From the NCBI RefSeq assembly GCF_000725495.1, contig NZ_JNZD01000021.1, forward strand, positions 124,001 through 188,000: 64,000 bases of DNA. Reading direction: 5' to 3'. Positions 8,679-16,667 of the stretch are shown piece after piece. How positions within the stretch are numbered: the first letter of the stretch is position 1; the number at the start of each line of letters is the position of its first letter. The notes under the pieces are model-generated. The model was not told where the DNA came from. It made no database searches and saw nothing but the letters and a program-made list of their open reading frames with translations. The DNA is from Streptomyces aureus. Its GTDB lineage: Bacteria > Actinomycetota > Actinomycetes > Streptomycetales > Streptomycetaceae. The translations under genes and the position numbers were made by a program.

Positions 8679-10018
8679 AGCGTCTCCCGGGCGTCCACGG
8701 AGTCCAGCCGGTAGGTCGCGTCCAGCACGTCGTCCCGGTCGTTCAGCCAGCTCAGGTCGGCACCCGGGTGCACGGTGTGCACCAGCACCAGGTCCCACTC
8801 GTGGTCCTCGGGCGCGATCACGCTCTCCTGGATGCCTCCGGCCACCCGGGCCGCGCGCACCATCGAGTCCGTGAAGCGGACCTCGGCGCCCTCCTCGACG
8901 AGTTCGTCGAAGATCTCCAGCGCCGGCGACTCCCGCAGGTCCTCGACACCCGGCTTGTACGCCATGCCGACGATCAGGATCCGGGCCCCGGTGAGCGGCT
9001 TGCCGCGCTCGCCCAGCGCCTCGCGCACCCGCCGCACCACATGGCGCGGGCGGCCGGCGATGGCGTTCATGGCGGCCTCGACCAGCGGCGAGGTGCTGCG
9101 CTCGGCCCGTAGCTGCCAGAGCAGGTAGTGCGGGTCGCAGGGGATGCAGTGCCCGCCGACGCCGGGACCGGGGTAGAAGGGCATGAAGCCGAACGGCTTG
9201 GTCGAGGCGGCCTCGATCACGGGGATCGGATCCAGACCGAGGACACGGCAGTTGTCGGCGAACTCGTTGGCCAGCGCGATGTTGACCGCGCGGAAGGTGT
9301 TCTCCCAGAGCTTGGTCATCTCGGCGGCCTCCGGCGAGGGCAGCACGTAGACCGAGGCGGCCGTGCGCGACAGCACGGAGATGGCCCGGTCGACGGTCTC
9401 CTGGCCGGCGCCGCCGACCACGCGCGGGGTCGTGTCCTGGGTGTGGCGGGCGTTGCCGGGGTCGATCCGCTCCGGCGAGAAGGCCACGAAGATGTCCTCG
9501 CCGACGGTGAAGCCGCGCTCGGTCAGCGGCTCGGTCAGCAGGTCACGGGTGGTGCCGACGTAGGTGGTGGAGGTCAGCATCAACAACTGGCCGGGAACGG
9601 CGTGTTCGACGACGGTGGCCGCGGCGGCCCGCAGCGCCCGGAGGTCGGGGGCGAGGTGCTGGTCCACCGGGGTCGGCACGCACACCAGCACGGTGCGGGC
9701 CCGCGCGAGGGCCGCCGGGTCGTCGGTCAGCGTGAAGCGGGGATCGTCGTCGAACTGCGAGAGCCGCTCGAGGTCGCTGGGCAGCAGGTCGACGTCACCG
9801 CCCCGGATGGCCGCCAGCCGTTCCGGGCTCGCGTCGATGCCGATCACCTCGGTGCCGGCGGCCAGCAGGCCGAGCGCGGTCGGAAGGCCCACGTAGCCGA
9901 GACCCAGGACCGCCACGGCCCCCACGTCCGGGGTGCCCAGGGAGACCTGACCGCTCAGCGTCTCGAACGCGTCGCCGAGGTGCAGTCCTTGGGTGGCGGG
10001 AAGGGTGTTCGTCAGCAT
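8675..10018 (-). CDS. nucleotide-sugar 6-dehydrogenase (UDP-HexNAc type)
   Basis: The gene encodes 447 residues. ATG 10018 is chosen because AGGAG stands about eight bases upstream; longer frames add an unrelated tail. The N-terminal Rossmann domain carries VLGLGYVGLP near residue 35. The catalytic cysteine lies in GPGVGGHCIPCDPHYL near 287, the signature of the WecC/WbpA/TviB branch that oxidises UDP-N-acetyl-hexosamines, rather than the GGxCxPKD form of UDP-glucose dehydrogenases. The C-terminal UDP-binding domain follows (ILIVGMAYKPGVEDLRESPA). It catalyses a two-step NAD-dependent oxidation to a UDP-hexuronic acid. As first gene of the operon and coupled to the synthase, it likely supplies the uronate building block. 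Confidence 0.9.
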   Translation of the reverse strand: MLTNTLPATQGLHLGDAFETLSGQVSLGTPDVGAVAVLGLGYVGLPTALGLLAAGTEVIGIDASPERLAAIRGGDVDLLPSDLERLSQFDDDPRFTLTDDPAALARARTVLVCVPTPVDQHLAPDLRALRAAAATVVEHAVPGQLLMLTSTTYVGTTRDLLTEPLTERGFTVGEDIFVAFSPERIDPGNARHTQDTTPRVVGGAGQETVDRAISVLSRTAASVYVLPSPEAAEMTKLWENTFRAVNIALANEFADNCRVLGLDPIPVIEAASTKPFGFMPFYPGPGVGGHCIPCDPHYLLWQLRAERSTSPLVEAAMNAIAGRPRHVVRRVREALGERGKPLTGARILIVGMAYKPGVEDLRESPALEIFDELVEEGAEVRFTDSMVRAARVAGGIQESVIAPEDHEWDLVLVHTVHPGADLSWLNDRDDVLDATYRLDSVDARETL

Positions 10019-10690
10019 GATGGACGCTCCTGATATCGCTCGTGGGTTGCACGCCGACCGGCGCGCGCACATTGCCTGGGTGGGGACTACAGGTCCGCCG
10101 CAATGTCCTTGGACAACACAACCATCCCAATGGGCCAATTCTTGGTCAAACGCTTGGAAAGGTAAGGTATGTACCATTTCGACCCACTTACGGAGTCATT
10201 ACCTGCCCTCCGAGCAGGGACTCCTCCCCGATTCGACGCCCCACGGGGTGTTCTCGCGCCCATGGTGGTGTGATTTAGCAGTCATTTTCCGATAGATCCG
10301 ATGTGGTGCAGTTCACACTATTCGGTATTGACTGCGGGACTTTAGTCCCTGAAAGCCGCAAGGTCCGTGCTGTATGCAACTCACCTGTTTCTCAATGGAT
10401 CCCAGAAGCCTCGCTGCTCCTCTTTGCGGTCTTTTGTGCCAGTATGGAAAAGGCCGCGGAGTCACTTGTTCCGTGAGCGAGGCGCCGTGTCCGTGAGCGG
10501 CAACCGGGGCGCCGGATCAGGCGAGTGGTCTCACCACCGCGAAGGGTCGCGCCCCTGTCCGGGCGGGCCGAGAGGCGAACGAGCGGGACATCCTCATGAC
10601 TTGTGGCATCGCGGCATCAGGCCGCCGCCGACTCTCCTTGCCGGACGCGTCGTTGCGGTGGTCGTCGGTCGAGCACCGGGCGTCCCGGTC
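10019..10690. promoter_or_regulatory. divergent promoter region between polysaccharide operon and LamG gene
   Basis: These 672 bases hold no convincing gene; the in-frame stretch upstream of 10691 has non-coding composition. The segment is unusually AT-rich around 10120-10350. It contains a short palindrome TGTCC-TT-GGACA at 10104-10115 close to the dehydrogenase gene and the DosR-type box described separately. On the minus strand a TTGACC hexamer lies near 10146-10151, but I could not pair it with a good -10. Confidence 0.5.
10336..10349. promoter_or_regulatory. DosR/DevR-type palindromic operator
   Basis: GGGACTTTAGTCCC is a perfect match to the core of the DosR (DevR) box, whose mycobacterial consensus is TTSGGGACTWWAGTCCCSAA. 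With flanks, about 17 of 20 positions agree. Streptomyces has related response regulators (OsdR and other DevR paralogues). It lies 318 bases from the dehydrogenase start and 342 from the LamG start. Confidence 0.6.
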
Positions 10691-11560
10691 ATGACCCGAA
10701 GACGGCGCACGGGCTACCTGGCGGTCGCCGCCGTCGCCGGGGTCACGTCGGTGCTGACGGCCTGCGGCGCTGGTCCGCCGCCCTCGGCGCACCCCGCCGC
10801 GTCGTACGACGCCGAGGTCCGGGCCGACTCGCCGGCCCTGTATCTGCCCCTCGGTACCGGGCGCGCCGACCAGCGGTCCGCGGGCGCCGTCAAGGCGACC
10901 CGGCATCATGCCCCGGGCGTCGCCACCCTGCCCAACGGGGACCGCGCCACCCGCTTCGACGGAGTCTCGCAGTACGTGGAGGTCCCGGACGGCGACCGGC
11001 TCTCGGTCACCACGACCGGTGAGCTGACCGTGGAGGCATGGATGCGGCCGGACACGCTGACCTTCGCCCGGACCGCGGGCGCGGGCTACGTGAACTGGCT
11101 CGGCAAGGTCTCCGACAAGGGCGTCCGTGCCGAATGGCTGGCCCGCATGTACTCGCGCGACAACAAGGAAGCGCGCGCCAACCGCATCAGCGGCTATGTC
11201 TTCAACCGCGGCGGAGGACTCGGCGCCGGATCGTACTTCGAGGACCCGGTCAGGCCCGGTGAATGGATCCACTTCGCGCTCGTCGTCAACACCCGTGAGA
11301 AGAGCGCCGATTACCCCACCGGGTACGTCAAGGTCTACAAGAACGGGGTGCTCCGCGACCAGGACGCCCTCGACGACTACGACATCACCCCCAGCAACAC
11401 CGACGCCCCGCTGCGGATCGGCGCCGCCGGGACCAAGTCCTTCTTCAAGGGCGCGATCGGCAAGGTGGCCGTCTACGACTCCGAGGTGTCCCAGTCCCAT
11501 CTGGCCGCCCATTACCGCGCCATGACGGCGGGGCCCGGGGAATCGGCCACCGGAACCTGA
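10691..11560 (+). CDS. LamG/concanavalin-like domain lipoprotein
   Basis: The gene encodes 289 residues from ATG 10691, which gives a proper lipoprotein signal (MTRRRRTG, hydrophobic core, LTAC lipobox). The frame is open back to 10367, but that stretch lacks coding character. The mature protein is a LamG-like beta sandwich: ATRFDGVSQYVEVPDGDRLS, LTVEAWMRPDTL, WIHFALVVNTREK, VKVYKNGVL and PLRIGAAG are the usual strands. Such domains bind glycans or calcium. It is anchored outside the cell and divergent from the polysaccharide operon, so binding or organising that polymer is a reasonable inference. No catalytic residues were seen. Confidence 0.85.
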   Translation: MTRRRRTGYLAVAAVAGVTSVLTACGAGPPPSAHPAASYDAEVRADSPALYLPLGTGRADQRSAGAVKATRHHAPGVATLPNGDRATRFDGVSQYVEVPDGDRLSVTTTGELTVEAWMRPDTLTFARTAGAGYVNWLGKVSDKGVRAEWLARMYSRDNKEARANRISGYVFNRGGGLGAGSYFEDPVRPGEWIHFALVVNTREKSADYPTGYVKVYKNGVLRDQDALDDYDITPSNTDAPLRIGAAGTKSFFKGAIGKVAVYDSEVSQSHLAAHYRAMTAGPGESATGT

Positions 11561-11735
11561 CACTTGGAGGGCGTGGCCTGCGTACGGCGTCGGGGTCCCG
11601 GGGGCTGCGGGCCTGTGGATCCGGAGCGGCGTCTCGGGGGTTCGTGGACCCGGAGGGCGCCTCCTGCGAGTGCTTTCGTGACGCCCATATGGACAGCGGC
11701 CCCCGGCCGTGCTGTCATGTCCGCGGCGCACTTTC

Positions 11736-11845
11736 CAACGTTGTAGAGAGGGCGCACCCGTCCCTCGCGGAAGCCGAGCCGAACCGGATCCGGAGGGCCC
11801 GGCGCTTCGCACCCTGTGCACGGGACCGGACGGGACAACGTTGTC
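11736..11845. promoter_or_regulatory. paired ACAACGTTGT-type operators 100 bp apart
   Basis: CAACGTTG at 11736-11743 and the perfect palindrome GACAACGTTGTC at 11834-11845 have centres exactly 100 bases apart. They lie in the 326-base gap before the GH127 gene. LacI-family repressors of sugar-hydrolase genes bind palindromes with such a CG centre. No lacI-type gene is present in the window. The rest of the gap shows nothing recognisable. Confidence 0.5.
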
Positions 11846-11886
11846 GCACGCTCAAGCGGACCCCTCGCGGAAGGCAGGTCACCTGC

Positions 11887-14277
11887 ATGTCAGTGAGCAG
11901 ACGGAGAGTGCTCGCGTTAGGTTCCGGCACGCTCGGTGCCACGGTGCTCGGAGGCGCACTCCCGGCGGCCGCGGCCGCTCAGCCGCGCGCCGACGCCGCG
12001 CCGGCCGACACGTTCCAGAAGCTCCCGCCCGGAAGCGTGGTCGCCCGTGGCTGGCTCGCCGGGCAACTCCGGCTCCAGCTCGCCGGGTTGTGCGGAACGT
12101 ACGAGAACCTCTCGCACTTCCTCGACTTCTCCGCGACCGGCTGGGTGCATCCCGAGCGCGACGCCTGGGAGGAGGTGCCCTACTGGCTGCGCGGTTACAT
12201 CCCCCTGGCGATCGCCACGGGCGACGCCCACGCCCTGTCCCGGTCGCGCGAATGGGTGGACGGCATCCTCGCGACCCAGCAGAGCGACGGCTTCTTCGGA
12301 CCGCGATCGCTGCGCACGGCACTCAACGGCGGCCCGGACTTCTGGCCCTTCCTGCCCCTCCTCCAAGCGCTGCGCACGCACGAGGAGTACACGCACGACC
12401 AGCGGATCGTGCCGTTCCTCGTCCGCTTCCTGCGCTACATGAACGCCCAGGGCCCGGGAGCCTTCAACAGCAGCTGGGTGTCCTACCGTTGGGGCGACGG
12501 CCTCGACATCGCCGTCTGGCTCTACCGCCGGACCGGCGAGGCGTTCCTGCTGGATCTCGCCGCCAAGATGCACGGTTACGGCGCCGACTGGACCGGGGCC
12601 ACCCCGAGCCGGCACAACGTGAACATCGCCCAGGGCTTCCGCGAACCCGCCCAGTACGGACGGCTGACCGGATCAGCGGACCTCGTCCAGGCGACCTACC
12701 GGGCCTACGACACCGTGATGGGTGCCTACGGACGGTTCCCCGGAGGCGGGCTGGCCGGTGACGAGAACTACCGCCCCGGCTTCGCGGACCCCCGGCAGGG
12801 CTTCGAGACCTGCGGCATCGTCGAATTCATGGCCAGCCACGAGCTGTTGACCCGGATCACCGGCGACCCGGTCTGGGCGGACCGCTGCGAGGACCTGGCG
12901 TTCAACATGCTTCCCGCCTCGCTCGACCCCGACGGGAAGTCCATTCACTACATCACCAGCGCCAACAGCGTCGACCTCGACAACCGGCCCAAGACACAAG
13001 GGCAGTTCCAGAACGGCTTCGCCATGCAGGCCTTCCAGGCGGGTGTCGACCAGTACCGCTGCTGCCCCCACAACTACGGCATGGGATGGCCCTACTTCAC
13101 CGAGGAGCTCTGGCTCGCCGGCGCCGACGGCGGACTCGTCGCCGCGCTCTACGCCCCGAGCACGGTCCGGGCGACGGTCGCCGGAACGACGGTCACCGTC
13201 ACCGAGGACACGGGCTACCCCTTCCAGGACACGGTCACGTTCACGGTCTCCACCCCCGAGCCGGTGCGGTTCCCGCTGCGCCTGAGGATCCCCGGCTGGT
13301 GCACCGGACCCCAGCTCCAGGTCAACGGCGCCCCGGCCGCCGCCTCGGCGGGTCCGACCTGGGCGCGCATCGACCGCACCTGGAACAACGGAGACGTCGT
13401 CCGGCTGCGGTTGCCCCAGCAGGCCCGGCTGCGCTCGTGGCCCGGCCGGCACGGCGCGGTCAGCGTCGAACGAGGCCCCCTCACCTACGCGTTGAAGATC
13501 GGCGAGCGCTACGACCGCTACGCCGGGGACGCGGCGTTCCCCGCGTACGAGGTGCACGCGACCACCGCCTGGAACTACGGTCTGCTGCCCGACACCTCGC
13601 TCACCCCGGCGCAGACCGGCTCCGGGGTCCCGGACCAGCCCTTCACCCCCGGCACCACTCCGATGTCGATCTCGGCGCGGGCCCGGAAGATCCAGGAATG
13701 GATCGCCGACGACGAACACGTCGTCGCACCGCTCCAGGACTCGCCCGCCCGCAGCGCCGCAGCGGTCGAGACGGTCACCCTCATCCCCATGGGCGCCGCG
13801 CGCCTTCGCGTCGCGTGCTTCCCGACGGCGGCCCCCGACGGGAAGCCGTGGACCCCTGAACCGCCCTTCCGCAGGCTCGCCAACAAGAACAGCGGGAAGG
13901 TCCTCGCCGTCGACGGGATGTCGACCGAGAACAGCGCCCGCGTGGTGCAGTTCGACAACACGGGGACGGGCGACCACGCCTGGCAGCTCATCGACAAGGG
14001 CGACGGCTGGCATCTGATCCGCAACGGCAACAGCGGCAAGGTGCTGGGCGTCGACCACATGTCGCTGGACAACAGCGCGATCGTCGTCCAGTTCGAGGAC
14101 AACGGCACCGACGATCACCTGTGGGCCCTCGTCGACAACGGGGACGGCTGGTACCGCGTCCGCAACAAGAACAGCGGCAAGGTGCTCGGCGTGGATCGCA
14201 TGTCCACCGCCAACAGCGCGCAGGTGGTCCAGTACGACGACAACGGCACGGCCGATCACCTCTGGCGCTTCCTCTGA
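11887..14277 (+). CDS. secreted GH127 (DUF1680) beta-L-arabinofuranosidase-like enzyme with ricin-type tail
   Basis: The gene encodes 796 residues. ATG 11887 gives a twin-arginine signal (SRRRVLALG, then an Ala-rich core), so the folded enzyme is probably exported by Tat. The (alpha/alpha)6 barrel carries the GH127 zinc and catalytic residues: Glu and Cys in FETCGIVEF near 305, and the Cys-Cys pair in YRCCPHN near 392. One of that Cys pair is the nucleophile in HypBA1-type enzymes. Residues from about 660 to the end form a beta-trefoil with three repeats of the NKNSGKVLGVD...VVQ type, a ricin/CBM13 carbohydrate-binding module. It should release L-arabinofuranose or a related sugar from plant or wall glycans. 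Paired palindromes upstream suggest sugar-responsive repression. Confidence 0.92.
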   Translation: MSVSRRRVLALGSGTLGATVLGGALPAAAAAQPRADAAPADTFQKLPPGSVVARGWLAGQLRLQLAGLCGTYENLSHFLDFSATGWVHPERDAWEEVPYWLRGYIPLAIATGDAHALSRSREWVDGILATQQSDGFFGPRSLRTALNGGPDFWPFLPLLQALRTHEEYTHDQRIVPFLVRFLRYMNAQGPGAFNSSWVSYRWGDGLDIAVWLYRRTGEAFLLDLAAKMHGYGADWTGATPSRHNVNIAQGFREPAQYGRLTGSADLVQATYRAYDTVMGAYGRFPGGGLAGDENYRPGFADPRQGFETCGIVEFMASHELLTRITGDPVWADRCEDLAFNMLPASLDPDGKSIHYITSANSVDLDNRPKTQGQFQNGFAMQAFQAGVDQYRCCPHNYGMGWPYFTEELWLAGADGGLVAALYAPSTVRATVAGTTVTVTEDTGYPFQDTVTFTVSTPEPVRFPLRLRIPGWCTGPQLQVNGAPAAASAGPTWARIDRTWNNGDVVRLRLPQQARLRSWPGRHGAVSVERGPLTYALKIGERYDRYAGDAAFPAYEVHATTAWNYGLLPDTSLTPAQTGSGVPDQPFTPGTTPMSISARARKIQEWIADDEHVVAPLQDSPARSAAAVETVTLIPMGAARLRVACFPTAAPDGKPWTPEPPFRRLANKNSGKVLAVDGMSTENSARVVQFDNTGTGDHAWQLIDKGDGWHLIRNGNSGKVLGVDHMSLDNSAIVVQFEDNGTDDHLWALVDNGDGWYRVRNKNSGKVLGVDRMSTANSAQVVQYDDNGTADHLWRFL

Positions 14278-14300
14278 GGGGGTGAGTCCCGGCCCTCGCG

Positions 14301-14327
14301 CCGGCTCGCCCACGGGGGGCGAGCCGG
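14301..14327. terminator. hairpin after GH127 gene
   Basis: CCGGCTCGCC at 14301-14310 pairs perfectly with GGCGAGCCGG at 14318-14327 across a seven-base loop. It lies between the convergent ends at 14277 and 14400. Confidence 0.7.
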
Positions 14328-14399
14328 GCCGCGGGGGATGCCGTCGGTCCCGGAGACGGAAGCAGGCGGGTCGGCCGGGTCGGGCGGGGGCGGCCAGGG

Positions 14400-14906
14400 T
14401 CAGTCGAAGAGGGCCACGAGGCCGTTCACCCAGATCGCGACGATCACGACGGCGACCACCAGGCATCCGAGGCCCGTCAGGGTGTCGGCGAGGCGGCCGC
14501 TTCTGTCGTCCGGTTCCGGGACCGAGGAGGAGGTGTCCCAGTCGACGTCGTGGCCCACGGCGTCGGAACACGCCGCTCGTACCGCCTCCAACTGCTCCTT
14601 GGCGAAGGGCGTTTCGGCGAGCGACTCGGAGCCGCGCCAGGCCAGGGCGCGCATGCGCTCCGCCGCGTCGGCGTAGCGGTCCTCGAAGGCCGAGGTCTCG
14701 GCCGCGTCCCGGTCCGCTTCGAGGTACATCCAGCGGCCGGCCTGCGCGGATTCTCCGTACAGCCGGTATATCTCGCCGAGGCGGCGTCGGAGCGCCAGGT
14801 CGTTCGGGAACGACGACACGAGTCCGCGCAGGCGCTGGCGCGCGGCGGGGACGCGGCCGGCGGCCAGGTCCGCGTCGACTCGTGCGAGGGTCTCACTCAA
14901 AGGCAT
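14400..14906 (-). CDS. DUF6584-type TPR-like protein with C-terminal membrane anchor
   Basis: The gene encodes 168 residues from ATG 14906. The N-terminal helical region (TLARVDADLAAGRVPAARQR, then LRRRLGEIYRLYG and AGRWMYLEADRD) matches what I recall of the DUF6584 family, with short TPR-like helices. One hydrophobic helix near the C-terminus (LTGLGCLVVAVVIVAIWVNG) should anchor it in the membrane with the helices in the cytoplasm. Its start lies inside the end of the upstream 83-residue frame, so the two are coupled. Function of the family is unknown. Confidence 0.75.
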   Translation of the reverse strand: MPLSETLARVDADLAAGRVPAARQRLRGLVSSFPNDLALRRRLGEIYRLYGESAQAGRWMYLEADRDAAETSAFEDRYADAAERMRALAWRGSESLAETPFAKEQLEAVRAACSDAVGHDVDWDTSSSVPEPDDRSGRLADTLTGLGCLVVAVVIVAIWVNGLVALFD

Positions 14907-15144
14907 ATGCCATGATCGACTCACCGGGGGCCCGCCGTCGAGTGGTTTCGGCCATCGCTCTCGTCGTGACCTGCGGATCGGGGGTTGCTCCGCGTTCGTC
15001 GGGGTGGAGTGGCGGCAGGGGCGCAAGGCGGCCGAAGGCGATCACGTCCGCCGGGATCACCGGCTCGGTCTCCTGCCACGCCAGCATCGGCTCCGGCTCC
15101 GGCCCGGGGATCACCGACGACGACAGTGGCCCGGTTCTGCCCAC
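14893..15144 (-). CDS. small hypothetical protein overlapping the DUF6584 gene
   Basis: This 83-residue frame starts at GTG 15144, with GGAGG six bases upstream. It is Pro/Glu-rich at its start (PGPEPEPMLAWQETEPVIPA) and basic later, with no motif I know. Third positions are G/C in most codons, as expected for a real Streptomyces gene. It lies 41 bases after the serine-hydrolase gene and its last 14 bases overlap the start of the next gene, an operon-like arrangement. It may instead be a chance frame. Confidence 0.4.
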   Translation of the reverse strand: MGRTGPLSSSVIPGPEPEPMLAWQETEPVIPADVIAFGRLAPLPPLHPDERGATPDPQVTTRAMAETTRRRAPGESIMAYAFE

Positions 15145-15185
15145 CCCCGTCCTCCGCCGCCAACTGCCGCTCAGGCAGCAACGCT

Positions 15186-16562
15186 TCAGGACACCGGGAC
15201 CACCCGGTTGAAGAGGCGGCCCGCGATGTCGACGCCGGTGACCGTGCCGTCGGCGTCGCGGGAGAAGTAGCCGCGCTGTCCCGCGAGGCCGCCCTCGGTG
15301 ACTACGTACTCGTCGCCGTCACCGGGGAGGAACCCGATGGACGCGGCCGGGTGGTCCGGCGGCATCTCCTCGTCGGACGCCGCGCGGATCCCCGGCTTGA
15401 TCCCGACGCCCAGGGTGAGACGGGCGCCGTCGGCGGCTATGTCGAGGTCCATGGCGTCGATCTCGTACCGCCCGACGACCTCCCGCGCCCGCCCCTCGTC
15501 GTACGGGAGCGGCCGCGCGGCCTTCTCCGTGACGCCGAGGTGGTGCTCGAGGGCCCACCGCACGACGGACTGGTTGAAGGCGTGGCCGTCCGGACCGAGA
15601 TTGGCCAGGGAGACCACCGCGAACTCGCGCTCGGGCACGATGAGCAGTTCGGCGAACTGACCGTTGCCCGACCCGCCGTGGCCGATCCCGCGCAGGCCGT
15701 CGAGGTCGTGCAGGAACCAGCCGACACCGAAGCCGTCGCCGAGGGTGCTGCCCCGCAGCGCGACCGTCCGCTCCCGCATGCGATGGAGCTGAGAGGCGGG
15801 CAACAGGCCATCGCCGTCACCGAGTTGGAAGCGCGCCCAGCGGAGCAGATCGCTCACCGAGGAGGCGAGGCCGCCGCCCGGGTTGTCGCCCCGGGCACCC
15901 TCCTTGAAGGCGTTCCAGGGCCGGGCGACGCGCAGTTCGCCGTCCGGGGCACGGTTGTAGCCCAGGGCGAACTTGCGGACCATCGCCTCCGCCAGCCCGT
16001 ACACGGTGTCCTTCAGTCCCAGGGGTTCCAGCAGGAGCGAGGCCATCGCCTGCTCGAACGGCAGACCCGTGACCTTCTCGACGATCCGCCCGGCGAGGTT
16101 GTAGCCGGCCTGGCTGTACGAGGCGCGGGTGCCGGGCGGTGCGATCAGCGGGAGTTCGTGCAGCCTCGACACAAGCCCGGCCAGGGAGCGGTCGCCCTTG
16201 CCGTCGTCGATCAGGTTCCATTCCAGGCCCGCGGTGTGGTTCAACAGGTTCAGTACGGTGATCCGCTCCGCGGCCCGCTCGTCGGCGAGGCGCAGCTCCG
16301 GAACGTAGCGCCGTACCGGTGCGTCCAGATCCACTGTGCCCTGGGCGACCAGGCGCATCAGCGCGGTCGCGGTGAAGGTCTTGGAGACCGAGGCCACGGG
16401 GAAGAGCGTGTTCTCGTCCACCGGCGACGGATGGGCGAGGCTCGTCACGCCGTGCGACACGCAGATCTCGCGGCCGTCGATGAGCACGCCGACCGCCGCC
16501 CCGGGGATGCCGTGTTCCGTGGCCTGCGATGCGACGAACTCCGACAGCGTGTGGTGCGACAT
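15186..16562 (-). CDS. serine hydrolase of the beta-lactamase (class C/PBP4) family
   Basis: The gene encodes 458 residues. ATG 16562 follows a strong AGGAGGAG site. The catalytic SxxK is SVSK near residue 57 (PVASVSKTFTATA). A YSQ at about 146 stands in the YxN position, and GHGGSGNG fills the KTG-equivalent position. A C-terminal lipocalin-like beta domain (about 350-458) follows. There is no signal peptide, so it is probably a cytoplasmic esterase or peptidase of the EstB/PBP4* type rather than a secreted resistance enzyme. It is divergent from a TetR gene with three operator copies between them, so it is very likely the regulated target. Confidence 0.88.
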   Translation of the reverse strand: MSHHTLSEFVASQATEHGIPGAAVGVLIDGREICVSHGVTSLAHPSPVDENTLFPVASVSKTFTATALMRLVAQGTVDLDAPVRRYVPELRLADERAAERITVLNLLNHTAGLEWNLIDDGKGDRSLAGLVSRLHELPLIAPPGTRASYSQAGYNLAGRIVEKVTGLPFEQAMASLLLEPLGLKDTVYGLAEAMVRKFALGYNRAPDGELRVARPWNAFKEGARGDNPGGGLASSVSDLLRWARFQLGDGDGLLPASQLHRMRERTVALRGSTLGDGFGVGWFLHDLDGLRGIGHGGSGNGQFAELLIVPEREFAVVSLANLGPDGHAFNQSVVRWALEHHLGVTEKAARPLPYDEGRAREVVGRYEIDAMDLDIAADGARLTLGVGIKPGIRAASDEEMPPDHPAASIGFLPGDGDEYVVTEGGLAGQRGYFSRDADGTVTGVDIAGRLFNRVVPVS

Positions 16563-16579
16563 GGCTCCTCCTAGGTTCG

Positions 16580-16654
16580 CTTGAACTAAGTACAAGCCAG
16601 GAGCGTAGAAGTCACTTGAACAAAGTGCAAGGCGCTCCATGAACTAAGTTCAAG
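16580..16654. promoter_or_regulatory. three tandem TetR operator copies
   Basis: Three 17-bp copies of CTTGAAC-TNA-GTNCAAG occur at 16580-16596, 16615-16631 and 16638-16654. The third (CATGAACTAAGTTCAAG) and the first are close to perfect palindromes. They fill the divergent promoter between the serine hydrolase and the TetR gene. Confidence 0.75.
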
Positions 16655-16667
16655 TAAGGTGGTGGCC

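Noticed and set aside
5249..10018. Identification of the polysaccharide operon as matAB (PNAG-like)
   Set aside because: matAB lacks a nucleotide-sugar dehydrogenase and has a different domain arrangement, so I did not assign those gene symbols.
12673..14571. 632-residue minus-strand frame over the GH127 gene
   Set aside because: It is a shadow of the GH127 and lectin coding region.
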